Assembly: GCA_016218495.1 (NCBI GenBank)
Contig: JACRDU010000130.1
Coordinates: 1-39,103, forward strand
Source of the DNA: Elusimicrobiota bacterium
GTDB lineage: Bacteria; Elusimicrobiota; Elusimicrobia; UBA1565
Direction: 5' to 3'
Length of the DNA stretch: 39,103 nucleotides
This document shows, in pieces, positions 28,955-36,924 of the stretch (position 1 is the stretch's first letter; each line of letters opens with the position of its first letter). A program made the translations under genes and the position numbers. Below the pieces are notes generated by a model. That model saw only the letters and a program-made list of their open reading frames with translations. It ran no database searches and was not told the DNA's origin.

Positions 28955-29848
28955 ATGAAACCGGAATCCACCGCGGCCGTCCCCGATCCCGTCGAGGTCC
29001 GGGAAGGACTTTGGAAGGTGCGTTCGGCGCACCCGCGCGGCCTCTTCCGAGTCGGCATCGGCAAGAAGCACGCCCAGGCGAACTCGCTCTTCCTGGAGGT
29101 GAACGGCAAGCGCCGCTTCGAGGTCGGCAACGACTGCGACACCTGCCACTTCTGGTTCAAGATGCTGCAGGAGCCGAAGGCGCTGGCCCAGAAGAAGATC
29201 GTCAACCTCCCGAAATCGCTGGCCATCCCCCGCCCGATGGGCGTCGAGGTGCTGCGCGACATCCAGCCTATGATCGACCTGATGGACAAGGGCGAGCATT
29301 ACGTCTTCAGCACCCAGCTCAACCTCGTCGGGCCCTATAGCGGCGAGGACGAGAACTCCTATTTCTACAACGCCGAGTTCCAGGAGATCTGGGACGTCGA
29401 GGACCCGGCGGCCGAGGACCTCCTTTCCGGCTGGGAGCACTACGAGGGCCGGACCCCGCGCGTCTTCCGCCAGGGCGAGATTCTCGAAAAGCAGTTCGAC
29501 TTCGTCATCCCCCTGGTCCCCTCCTCGAAGCTCAAGCAGGAGAACATCCGGCTCTATCAGCAGATGATCCAGGGCGGCGACCGCCCCAAGGTCCTGCTGC
29601 TCGGGTTGCTGCAGAGGGCCGTGCCCGAGACCGTCTCCTCGGGGCGCCTGAAGAACCTGCACTCCTTCTTCGCCGGCTTCATCCTGGACGGCCACCACAA
29701 GCTGGCCGCCTATCAGCGCGCCGGGGTCCCGGCCAACTGCATCGTCATCCTGGAGCCCAAGGCCAGCAAGTACTACCTCCTCGAGGGAGAAGGCGCGAAC
29801 TCGCGCGTCCGGCTCGAGGAACGCCTCGCCTCCCTCGCCGCGTCCTGA
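28955..29848 (+). CDS. Unrecognised cytoplasmic protein with CDTC and DGHHKLAAY motifs
   Basis: 297 aa, no signal peptide or membrane segment. I do not recognise the family with confidence. Visible features are a CxxC pair in VGNDCDTCHFWFKML (about 60-74), which could bind metal or be redox-active, and FILDGHHKLAAYQRAG near residue 250. The latter resembles the substrate/nucleotide-binding turn of ParB/sulfiredoxin-like proteins (xDGHHRxxAxxxxG). A central region is rich in Asp/Glu and aromatics (EDENSYFYNAEFQEIW). The start is ATG 28955 after a good promoter; an ATG at 28886 lies inside the palindrome and is rejected. The following gene starts 1 base after the stop, so they form an operon. 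Confidence 0.8.
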   Translation: MKPESTAAVPDPVEVREGLWKVRSAHPRGLFRVGIGKKHAQANSLFLEVNGKRRFEVGNDCDTCHFWFKMLQEPKALAQKKIVNLPKSLAIPRPMGVEVLRDIQPMIDLMDKGEHYVFSTQLNLVGPYSGEDENSYFYNAEFQEIWDVEDPAAEDLLSGWEHYEGRTPRVFRQGEILEKQFDFVIPLVPSSKLKQENIRLYQQMIQGGDRPKVLLLGLLQRAVPETVSSGRLKNLHSFFAGFILDGHHKLAAYQRAGVPANCIVILEPKASKYYLLEGEGANSRVRLEERLASLAAS

Positions 29849-29849
29849 C

Positions 29850-31103
29850 GTGCCGCCCCGCTCCGCGGAGCGTCCCGCCCTCCCCGTCCTGACCGCCTTC
29901 GTCGGCACGGCCCTCATCCTGGCGGGGCAGGCGTCCCGGCTCTCCCCGTTGACGGATGCCGTGGACGCCGGCCCGTTCGAATCGGCCGGGCTGGGCTTTC
30001 CGGCCGGATACGTGCTGAGCGCCCCGTTCTCCGCGCTGGCCGACCTCCTCACTTTCTCGAGCGCTTCACAGGCCGCGGCCTGGCTGGCCTGGATCGCCGC
30101 GTCGTATTGGGTCCTGCGCGCCTTCCGCCCGGCCCGCAGCCTCGGCTCCGCGCTGGCCGGCTGGGCGGCCTGGTCGGCCTCGGCCGCGCTCTTCCTCGCC
30201 TGGGCGCTGCTCTTCCCCAGGCCGATTGCCACGATCGTCTTCGACGACCCGCGCCTTGCGGCGCTCGACTTCCATTCGCATTCCTCCTGCTCCCACGACG
30301 GGAGGGGCTCCTTCTCGCCGATGGAGAACGCCGCCTGGCACGGCGCCGCGGGGTTCCGGGCGGGATTCCTTACCGACCACAACAGCGACGCCTGCTCGCG
30401 CGTTCCGGCGTCGGCCGGCGGCGCGGATTCGCTGCACGGCATCGAGCTCAGCCTGCATGGCGCCCACGTCGTGGCCCTGTCCCCGCACGGGGAGATTCCG
30501 CTGGCGCGCTACCAGGCCGGCCAGGCCGGCCTGGAGGCGTTCCTGCGCGAGGCCTCCCCCGTCTTCGGCGCGGCGCCCATCCTGAGCCTTCCGGAGTATT
30601 GGAGGCATCACCGCGCCGGCCTCGCCGACCTGGCCGGCCACGCATCGCTGCCCGCAGGAATCGAGGTGGCGAACGGGGCGCCGAAGGCCCTGCAGGCCCA
30701 AGACGAGGCGCGCCCCTCCGCCCTCTCCTTCGCCCGCGCGCGCGGGATGTTCCCGGCCTGCGCCACCGACAACCATGGCTGGGCCCAGGCGCCCTACTGC
30801 TGGAACGTAATGTCGCTGCCCGGACACCAGGACATGTCCCCGCCCGACCTCGAGGCGGCCGTGATGGCCTCCCTGCGCTCGGAGGGCTTCGACGCGGTCC
30901 GGGTCGTCGAGCGCCGCCGGGTGCGGACCTCCGCCGGCTGGCGCGCGGCGTTGGACCCGCTCCTGGGCCTTTGGGTCCTGGCCAGGACGCTGAGCCCGCT
31001 GCTCGCGGCGGCCTCCCTGGCCTGGCTCTGGGCGCTGTGCGCCTTCTTCCGCGCCGCGCCCGCCCTGCGCCCGTCAGACAAGCTCCCCGCCTCTAGGCCT
31101 TAG
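29850..31103 (+). CDS. Membrane-anchored PHP-domain protein
   Basis: 417 aa, GTG start 1 base after the previous stop. Two to three N-terminal hydrophobic segments (about 10-27, 45-70, 73-125) come first. The PHP metallohydrolase domain follows: DFHSHSSCSHDGRGSFSP (about 140-157) supplies the first His-x-His and Asp/His ligands, then GFLTDHNS, HGIELSL and CATDNHGW. PHP proteins are polynuclear metal phosphoesterases or related hydrolases. The ligand set here looks largely intact, so activity is plausible. A C-terminal hydrophobic helix (about 370-400) follows. Whether the catalytic part faces cytoplasm or periplasm cannot be decided by eye. The substrate is unknown; pairing with the CxxC gene suggests a shared pathway. 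Confidence 0.82.
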   Translation: MPPRSAERPALPVLTAFVGTALILAGQASRLSPLTDAVDAGPFESAGLGFPAGYVLSAPFSALADLLTFSSASQAAAWLAWIAASYWVLRAFRPARSLGSALAGWAAWSASAALFLAWALLFPRPIATIVFDDPRLAALDFHSHSSCSHDGRGSFSPMENAAWHGAAGFRAGFLTDHNSDACSRVPASAGGADSLHGIELSLHGAHVVALSPHGEIPLARYQAGQAGLEAFLREASPVFGAAPILSLPEYWRHHRAGLADLAGHASLPAGIEVANGAPKALQAQDEARPSALSFARARGMFPACATDNHGWAQAPYCWNVMSLPGHQDMSPPDLEAAVMASLRSEGFDAVRVVERRRVRTSAGWRAALDPLLGLWVLARTLSPLLAAASLAWLWALCAFFRAAPALRPSDKLPASRP

Positions 31104-31155
31104 GACCTAATTTCGGACAGGCCCACGGGGGCTGGCGGAATAGGACTTCGCGCAC

Positions 31156-31161
31156 AATAAT
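31156..31161 (+). promoter_or_regulatory. -10-like box AATAAT before the giant exported protein, leaderless
   Basis: AATAAT ends exactly 6 bases before the ATG at 31168. TGGCGG (31133-31138) lies 17 bases upstream as a weak -35. The spacer 31104-31155 also holds TTAGGAC and ATAGGAC copies (31100-31106 and 31140-31146). Confidence 0.5.
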
Positions 31162-31167
31162 CTGGGC

Positions 31168-34100
31168 ATGAGGCGGACCGAAAGGCCTATCCTCGCCGAG
31201 CGCCTCGCGCTGGCCGCTATCCTTATTGTAGGCGGCTCCCTGCCCCCCGTCGCCTTCGGCCGGACCGCATCCTATAGCGTCCGCGCGGCCGACGCCGACA
31301 TCGCCCTGACGGCCGCTGAGGAGATGGAAATCCTCCTTTCCGGCCTCCAGGAGCAGTTCGCCGCGCAGCGCCAGGAGCTCGACGCCGCCCCTCTGGTCCC
31401 CCTCTCCGCCCCCACCGCCGAACAGAAGCGCAAGATCGCCGCAGCGCACGTGCCCGAGTTCAAGAAGCTGGGCGTCCTCGGATCGCTGGGCGCCCTGCGC
31501 GAACGCTTCTCCGCGCTGCGCCGCCGCGTCGACGCCGAAGACCTGCCGGCGGAGAAGAAGGCGGCGCTGGCCGGCCGCCTCGACAAGCTCGTCGAAATCG
31601 TCGAGCGCCTGAAGGCGGCCGAAGGGAAGACCCCCGGCTCGGTCCCCCCCGCGGCCTTGGCCCGCCTCGCCGAGGCCGCCCGCACGACGGCCCCGGCCGG
31701 CTCGCTCAAGCCCCTGGAGGAGTTCTCCAAGGACGTGGCCAGCGGCCGGCAGGCCCCGCAGGCCGCGCTGGCGCAGCTCTTCGAGAACGGCCGCCTAGCG
31801 GGCAGCGACATCGCCGCCGAGCCCGTCATGGCCGACGCCCCGTCCGGGGGCGCCCAGTCCCTCGTCAACGCCGCTCCGGCGACCGTGCGCATCGACGGCC
31901 AGGTGCCGGACCTCCCCGCCGCGCTGGAGCCCGCGCCGGCCCGGGCCGCGGCCTCCGACGGGCCCAGCGTCTGGGACCGGCTCTCCCAGACCTTCGGCGC
32001 CGCCGTGTCCCCCTTCGAGAAGCTCACGCCCCAGGGGCGCCAGGAGGCCTTCGAGAAGGACCGCGCCGCCTTGCGCAAGGAGCTGCACTCCCTGGCCGTG
32101 CAGGCCTTGGCCGAAGGAGGCGTGGACGCCGCCGGCTTCAAGGACCTCGACAAGGCCGATACCCGCCTGAGCGCGCTGCGCGGCGAGACCCTGCGGGGGC
32201 TGGGCTTCGACAAGCCCGCGGCCGACGCGGCGGGGGCGAAGAAACAGCGCGACGCGCTGACCACGAAGTCCCCCGCGCTGTCGCTCTATATCGCCAAGCG
32301 CGGCCTCTACCAGGACTACGTCAACGAGGCCCTGCACCAGAAGGCCCTCAAGCCCGGGATGCGGCTGCAGCCCTGGGAGGTCGGAGTGGACGGCGGCGCG
32401 GAGACGGCCGTGGCCTACGCCTCCCGAAAGGATGGCGACCGGGAGTTCTGGGGCATCCTGCGCGAGTTCAACGACGGCAGCACGCGCTTCGAGGCCGCCG
32501 AAGGGAACACCACCCTCATCGTGGTGAAGAGCCCCAAAGACCACCGCGAGGTCCGGACCACCGGCGAGTTCGACGATAAGGGGGTCCAGAAGCTGGCCCG
32601 GGCCTCGGTCATCGACACGCGCACCAGCCGCCGCATCAGCGAGGAGCTCACCGACTTCGCCAAGAAGCTGATGGTGCGCACGGACTTCGGGGACGACGGG
32701 ACGCCCGTGCGGGTCACCACGGTGGACGGCGCCGCGCGCCGCCAGAAGGTGGAGGAGCGCGAAGGGACCAAGGTCGTGCGCACCCTGGCGCTCGACGAGG
32801 CCACCGGGCGGCGGACCATCGAAGACCAGAAGGCCCGCACGCGCACGGTCATCGAGAAGGACGGGAAGACCACCGTCACCTCGCTCGACGGCGGCGGCGA
32901 GCAGCGCGGCCGGGTCGGCGAGGACGGGGCCTTCACCCTCGAATCCGTGGTCCAGCGCGACGGCAGCGTGATCGAGTTCGTCGGGAATCGCGTGGCCCGC
33001 GTCAAGAAGGACGGCAAGGTCCAGGTCTACGAGGTGGACTTGAGCCGCCTCACCGGCGGCCTCAAAGGCAAGGCCCGAGAGGACGAGTCCTACGCCGTCG
33101 CGCGCGACATCGTGAAGGCCCTGGGCTGGGACGACAAGGACGGCAACCGTTCGCGCCCCATCCATAACTGGCTCTTCGACACCTGGGACCCGGGGGACCG
33201 CATCGCCTCGGTGTCGCTCAGCATCGCCCCCGACGGCAGCTTCCAGAAGGTCTACCGCAACAAAGACGGCACCATGCGCGTGGAGCGCGCCAACTTCATG
33301 CAGTCGACGAGCTACGGCGGCCGCTCGGAGTGGGCGCTGGTCATGACCCGCCCCATCCAGACCGACCGCGAGGGCCGCGGCGCGGTCGACCCGCGGCGCT
33401 GGCGCGAGTACCTGGCCTCCGGCGGCTACAACCAGTGGCACTCGATGTTCGGCATGGAGGACTCCGGCTGGTTCTCCAACGCCAAGTCCATCGAGACCGT
33501 CTCCCTGCAGCGCTACGGGTGGAAGGGGACGGTGGACGCCGGCGGCTGGTCGAGCAACGGGACCGAACAGAAGGAGCGCATCGTAAACGAGGTGGCGGGC
33601 ACCTCCACCTTCGGCATCATCGGCACCGCCATCCACGAGACCCCGGTCGTGGGCCATGTGCTCAAGTTCGGGGAAGGCACCGCCTCGAGCATCTGGGGCT
33701 CGCTGCAGGCCGCCCCGCAGACCATCGTCTACGCCATCAGCGGCGACGGGCGCTACGGCGCCTCCGCCGCCGCGAACTGGAGCAAGGTCGCCCCGATGAA
33801 CTGGGCGGTGGGCGGCACCGACGGCCAGCTGGACCGGCTCAACAAGGACGCCCTGCAGTACGTGGTCGACGAGGCGTCCGAACGGCGCGTCGCCGGCCTG
33901 CGCCAGGCCGGCTATACCCAGGAGAACACCTCGGCCAGGGAGTGGTCGAAGCTGACCAACCGCTGGGACGGCCAGGGCAAGTTCGCCTCCGAGGCCGACT
34001 GCACCGCCAAGTACCAGGCCTGGTACTGCGAGCGCTTCCGCTACAGCACCGACGAGCTTTCCGGCTCGCTGACCCGGTTCACGATGTCCGGGACGGCGGA

Positions 34101-36876
34101 CCGCATCATCGACAACGCCCAGCAGAAGGAGGGCTTCGCGCGCTACGCCCAGAGCACCGGGGGCTATGCCCTGAAGATCTTCGACAACGTCGGCGAGACG
34201 ATGTTCAACCCGGTCATCTGGGCGACCTGGGGCGCCGGGGCCGGCGTCGGCGTGGCGGCCAAGGGCGGCTCCCTGTTCGGCATGGGGGCGGCCGGCACCG
34301 CCCGCGCGGCCACGGCGCTGAGCTATGTCCACCGCGCCGGCACCGTGCTCCTCTACGGGACCTGGACCGTGGGCGGCATCGACAACCTGGGCCAGACCGT
34401 GGTGGCCATCCAGGAGGGCGATTCGGCGAAGGCCTGGAAGAAGGGCGCGGACCTGTCCACCGACCTCTTCTTCCTCGGCATGATGGCCTATGAGGGGCGC
34501 AGTGCCAAGGCCCGCGAGACGGCTCAGGTGGCCCGTGCCCGCGAGCGCGCCGCCCTGGTCGAGCAGGTGACGGCTGCGGAGGGGGTCCTCAAGGCCCGTA
34601 ATGCGGTGGTGGACGGTCCCCAAGGGCGCGCCGCCAAGCCGGCCGCCATCCTCGGGCCCGACGGCAAGCCGGTGCGCGGCGAGGCCGCCCCCGCCCAGAG
34701 CGCCGCTCTGCTAGGGCCGGACGGCAAGCCGGTGCGCGGCGAAGCCGCCCCGCTGGAGCGCGCCGGGCTGCTCGGACCGGACGGCAAGCCCCTGGCCGTG
34801 GAGGCCGCCCCGGCGCAGAGCCTCTCCTTGCTCGGGCCCGACGGACGGCCGCTGTTCGAGAGCCCCGCGCCGCGCAGCGTCTCCCTGGTCGACGCCGGAG
34901 GCAGGCCCCTGCTCGGCCCCGAGGCCGTCCTGCGCGGCGAGGGCGCGGCGTCCGCCCTGCTCGAGGGCGCCGCGGCCGTCCCTCCGGCCGGACCCGCGAA
35001 GGCCTCCTTCGGGGTGCGGATGCTGTCGGCCCTGCCGGGCGGCGAAGGCCTGATGCGCTACTTCGACGGCGGCAAGACAAACGCCCAGCTCGCCGACGCT
35101 ATGCTGCGCGAGCGGGCCGCCGCCAAAGACGGGCCGGGTCGGGACACGGCGGGGCGGGAAGCCATCGAGAAGGAGGCCCTCAGACGGGGCGTGGACCCCG
35201 AGGCCCTGCGCACGCAGGTCATCAACGAGGTCTTGAAGCCGCAGGACGCCGTCTCCAAGCTGAGCGAGGCGCGTGCCGAGGAGGCGCGCCTGGCGGCGGA
35301 GGCCGAAGCCGCGGCGCGGGCCGCCGAAGCCCGGGAGAAGGCCGCGCTCGAGCTGCGCGACGCCGCGCCGGCGGATGCCCGCTCCCTGACGACGCGCCTC
35401 CTCGAAGGCGGGCGCGACGTGATGCGCGACATGTGGAGCCGCTACGTCAACGGCGAGGCCGCCAGGGCCCGGGAGAAGGCGGGGCCCGAGAAGACCGAGG
35501 GCGAGCGCGGTTCGGAGCCCAAGGCCAAGGAAGACCCGGTCCGCGACCGCGGCGAGCGCAACGGCGTGCGCGAGGAGACCGCCGCCGAGAAGACCGAGCG
35601 CCTGGCGCGCGAGAAGGCCGAGGCCGACCGCCTCGCCAAAGAGCAGGCCGACCTCAGGACCAAGGAAGCCCGCGACCGTGCGGAGCGCGAGGCCAAAGAG
35701 GCGCGCGACAAGGCGGAGCGCGAGGCGAAAGAGGCTCGGGAGAAGGCCGAAGAAGCCCGCAAGGCGGCCGAAGAGGCGAAGCGGCGCCGGATGGAAGAGG
35801 AAGCCAAGGCCAAGGAGCGCCTCAGCGAAGACGAGCTCCGCCGCCGGCTGGCCGAGGAGCAGCGCGTCCGCGGGAAGGACCCGACCAAGCGCTGGGACCA
35901 TGAAGGCAACCCCGTCACGAATCCCCGGGTCGAACCCGACCCCGAATTGGCCAAGGTGGACCCCAAGGTCGACCCGGAGCCGACCGGTCCGCAGCCGCAG
36001 CGCCAGCCCGATCCCGAGCGGACGGCGGGACCCCAGCAGCAGTCCGGCGAGTCTCCGGCGGCCAGCCAGTCGGGTTCTCCTGCCGCGCAGGGGCCGGCCG
36101 GCGGCCCGTCCGGAGGCCCGTCGGGCGGGCCTTCAGGCGGCCCCTCCGGCGGCGGCGGCGAGGGCGGTGGTGGAGGCGGTGGAGGAGGAGGCGGCGGGGG
36201 AGGAGGCGGTGGCGGCGGGGGCGGTGGAGGAGGCGCGGGCGGAGGGCCGGGAGGCGGCGACAGCGGCGGCGCCGGCAATCCGTTCGACGGCACGAAGGCG
36301 GCGCCCACTCAGGAGAAGCTGCTGGCCTTCGCGGCGAAGCCGATGCCCGCCCTGATGCAGGTCGGCGCGGAGAGCATGCCCGGCCATGTCGCCCCTTATG
36401 ACCCGTACCGCAAGGCCGCCGCGGAAGCCATGAAGGGCTCGACGGCCGGCTCGGCGTCCCTGGCCCCCGCGGCCGAGACCGCCCGCGTGACGCCGTCATT
36501 CGCGCAGAGCGGAGGCTCGGCCAGCGGGGCCATCCCGGAGATGTGGCCGTTCGCCCCCCGCAACCCGTATCCGGACGGGAAGAAGGAGCGCATCGTGGAA
36601 TCGGCCGGCGCGACGGCCCCGACCTTCGCTCCGACCGCTCAGGCCCCGGCGCCGGCGGCGAAGCCCGCCGCCGATGAGGAGCCCTACGAGGTCCCGACGC
36701 ACACGCTGCGCCAGGCGAACCACCTCTACGACGGCCACCTCCCCAAGGAGGAGAAGCCGGCCGAGGACAATAGCGCCCTGCCGCTGCTGGCGCAGATCCT
36801 CGGGTTGGGCGCCGTCATCTACCTCTGGAAGTTCTCCCAGCTGCCGTTCGTCCTCGGGCTGCGCCGCCGCCCGTAG
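31168..36876 (+). CDS. Giant exported multidomain protein of unknown function
   Basis: 1,902 aa. N-terminal signal peptide or anchor at about 10-31 (LAERLALAAILIVGGSLPPV). Residues 40-420 are mostly helical. About 420-640 has repeated short beta hairpins built on D/E-G-K/T turns (DFGDDGTPVRVTTVDG, VIEKDGKTTVTSLDG), loosely YD/RHS-like. About 690-1110 is a possibly globular or membrane-interacting region with WGAGAGVGVAAKGGSLFGMG. About 1161-1239 are four 20-residue repeats. About 1430-1570 is a charged coiled coil (AEREAKEARDKAEREAKEAR). About 1640-1705 is Gly/Pro-Ser then polyglycine. The C-terminus has one hydrophobic helix followed by RRRP. It should be secreted and anchored or displayed at the surface. 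I do not recognise it as a whole. It could be an adhesin, toxin carrier or scaffold. Confidence 0.85.
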   Translation: MRRTERPILAERLALAAILIVGGSLPPVAFGRTASYSVRAADADIALTAAEEMEILLSGLQEQFAAQRQELDAAPLVPLSAPTAEQKRKIAAAHVPEFKKLGVLGSLGALRERFSALRRRVDAEDLPAEKKAALAGRLDKLVEIVERLKAAEGKTPGSVPPAALARLAEAARTTAPAGSLKPLEEFSKDVASGRQAPQAALAQLFENGRLAGSDIAAEPVMADAPSGGAQSLVNAAPATVRIDGQVPDLPAALEPAPARAAASDGPSVWDRLSQTFGAAVSPFEKLTPQGRQEAFEKDRAALRKELHSLAVQALAEGGVDAAGFKDLDKADTRLSALRGETLRGLGFDKPAADAAGAKKQRDALTTKSPALSLYIAKRGLYQDYVNEALHQKALKPGMRLQPWEVGVDGGAETAVAYASRKDGDREFWGILREFNDGSTRFEAAEGNTTLIVVKSPKDHREVRTTGEFDDKGVQKLARASVIDTRTSRRISEELTDFAKKLMVRTDFGDDGTPVRVTTVDGAARRQKVEEREGTKVVRTLALDEATGRRTIEDQKARTRTVIEKDGKTTVTSLDGGGEQRGRVGEDGAFTLESVVQRDGSVIEFVGNRVARVKKDGKVQVYEVDLSRLTGGLKGKAREDESYAVARDIVKALGWDDKDGNRSRPIHNWLFDTWDPGDRIASVSLSIAPDGSFQKVYRNKDGTMRVERANFMQSTSYGGRSEWALVMTRPIQTDREGRGAVDPRRWREYLASGGYNQWHSMFGMEDSGWFSNAKSIETVSLQRYGWKGTVDAGGWSSNGTEQKERIVNEVAGTSTFGIIGTAIHETPVVGHVLKFGEGTASSIWGSLQAAPQTIVYAISGDGRYGASAAANWSKVAPMNWAVGGTDGQLDRLNKDALQYVVDEASERRVAGLRQAGYTQENTSAREWSKLTNRWDGQGKFASEADCTAKYQAWYCERFRYSTDELSGSLTRFTMSGTADRIIDNAQQKEGFARYAQSTGGYALKIFDNVGETMFNPVIWATWGAGAGVGVAAKGGSLFGMGAAGTARAATALSYVHRAGTVLLYGTWTVGGIDNLGQTVVAIQEGDSAKAWKKGADLSTDLFFLGMMAYEGRSAKARETAQVARARERAALVEQVTAAEGVLKARNAVVDGPQGRAAKPAAILGPDGKPVRGEAAPAQSAALLGPDGKPVRGEAAPLERAGLLGPDGKPLAVEAAPAQSLSLLGPDGRPLFESPAPRSVSLVDAGGRPLLGPEAVLRGEGAASALLEGAAAVPPAGPAKASFGVRMLSALPGGEGLMRYFDGGKTNAQLADAMLRERAAAKDGPGRDTAGREAIEKEALRRGVDPEALRTQVINEVLKPQDAVSKLSEARAEEARLAAEAEAAARAAEAREKAALELRDAAPADARSLTTRLLEGGRDVMRDMWSRYVNGEAARAREKAGPEKTEGERGSEPKAKEDPVRDRGERNGVREETAAEKTERLAREKAEADRLAKEQADLRTKEARDRAEREAKEARDKAEREAKEAREKAEEARKAAEEAKRRRMEEEAKAKERLSEDELRRRLAEEQRVRGKDPTKRWDHEGNPVTNPRVEPDPELAKVDPKVDPEPTGPQPQRQPDPERTAGPQQQSGESPAASQSGSPAAQGPAGGPSGGPSGGPSGGPSGGGGEGGGGGGGGGGGGGGGGGGGGGGGGAGGGPGGGDSGGAGNPFDGTKAAPTQEKLLAFAAKPMPALMQVGAESMPGHVAPYDPYRKAAAEAMKGSTAGSASLAPAAETARVTPSFAQSGGSASGAIPEMWPFAPRNPYPDGKKERIVESAGATAPTFAPTAQAPAPAAKPAADEEPYEVPTHTLRQANHLYDGHLPKEEKPAEDNSALPLLAQILGLGAVIYLWKFSQLPFVLGLRRRP
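34648..34884 (+). repeat. Tandem 60-bp coding repeat (LGPDGKP units)
   Basis: Four consecutive units of 20, 20, 20 and 19 codons each start (I/L)LGPDG(K/R)P and end in an acidic/Ala-Pro stretch (GEAAPAQSAA, GEAAPLERAG, VEAAPAQSLS, ESPAPRSVS), followed by a decayed fifth (LVDAGGRPLLGPE). The first two share long identical DNA (GACGGCAAGCCGGTGCGCGG), so copy number may still change. Confidence 0.9.
36100..36279 (+). repeat. GGPS repeats followed by a polyglycine tract
   Basis: Four GGPS units are followed by a run of well over 20 glycines broken only by single Glu and Ala, then GPGGGDSGGAG. The DNA is a GGC/GGT/GGA low-complexity tract prone to slippage and assembly error. In the protein it makes a very flexible spacer between the coiled coil and the C-terminal anchor. 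Confidence 0.9.
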
Positions 36877-36912
36877 CCCGCCCCCGCCGTGGCGTGAATG
36901 CGGAAGTTATAT

Positions 36913-36918
36913 TACACT
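36913..36918 (+). promoter_or_regulatory. -10-like box TACACT, leaderless GTG
   Basis: TACACT ends exactly 6 bases before GTG 36925. An overlapping alternative TATATT (36908-36913) would place the start site about 4 bases before the GTG. No clear -35 is seen in the short spacer after the giant gene. Confidence 0.5.
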
Positions 36919-36924
36919 TCCGGA

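Noticed and set aside
28805-30442. Upstream extension of the small kinase frame
   Set aside because: It would run antisense through the CxxC gene and the palindrome. An extended -10 box sits 6 bases before GTG 28804, which gives a complete kinase core.
31795-34623. 942-codon minus-strand frame opposite the giant exported protein
   Set aside because: GC-rich antisense shadow without domains, signal or promoter; the plus-strand frame has a signal peptide, repeats and a promoter.
36100-36279. GGPS/polyglycine DNA as a CRISPR-like or minisatellite array
   Set aside because: It is in frame within the giant exported protein and consists of glycine codons without spacers.
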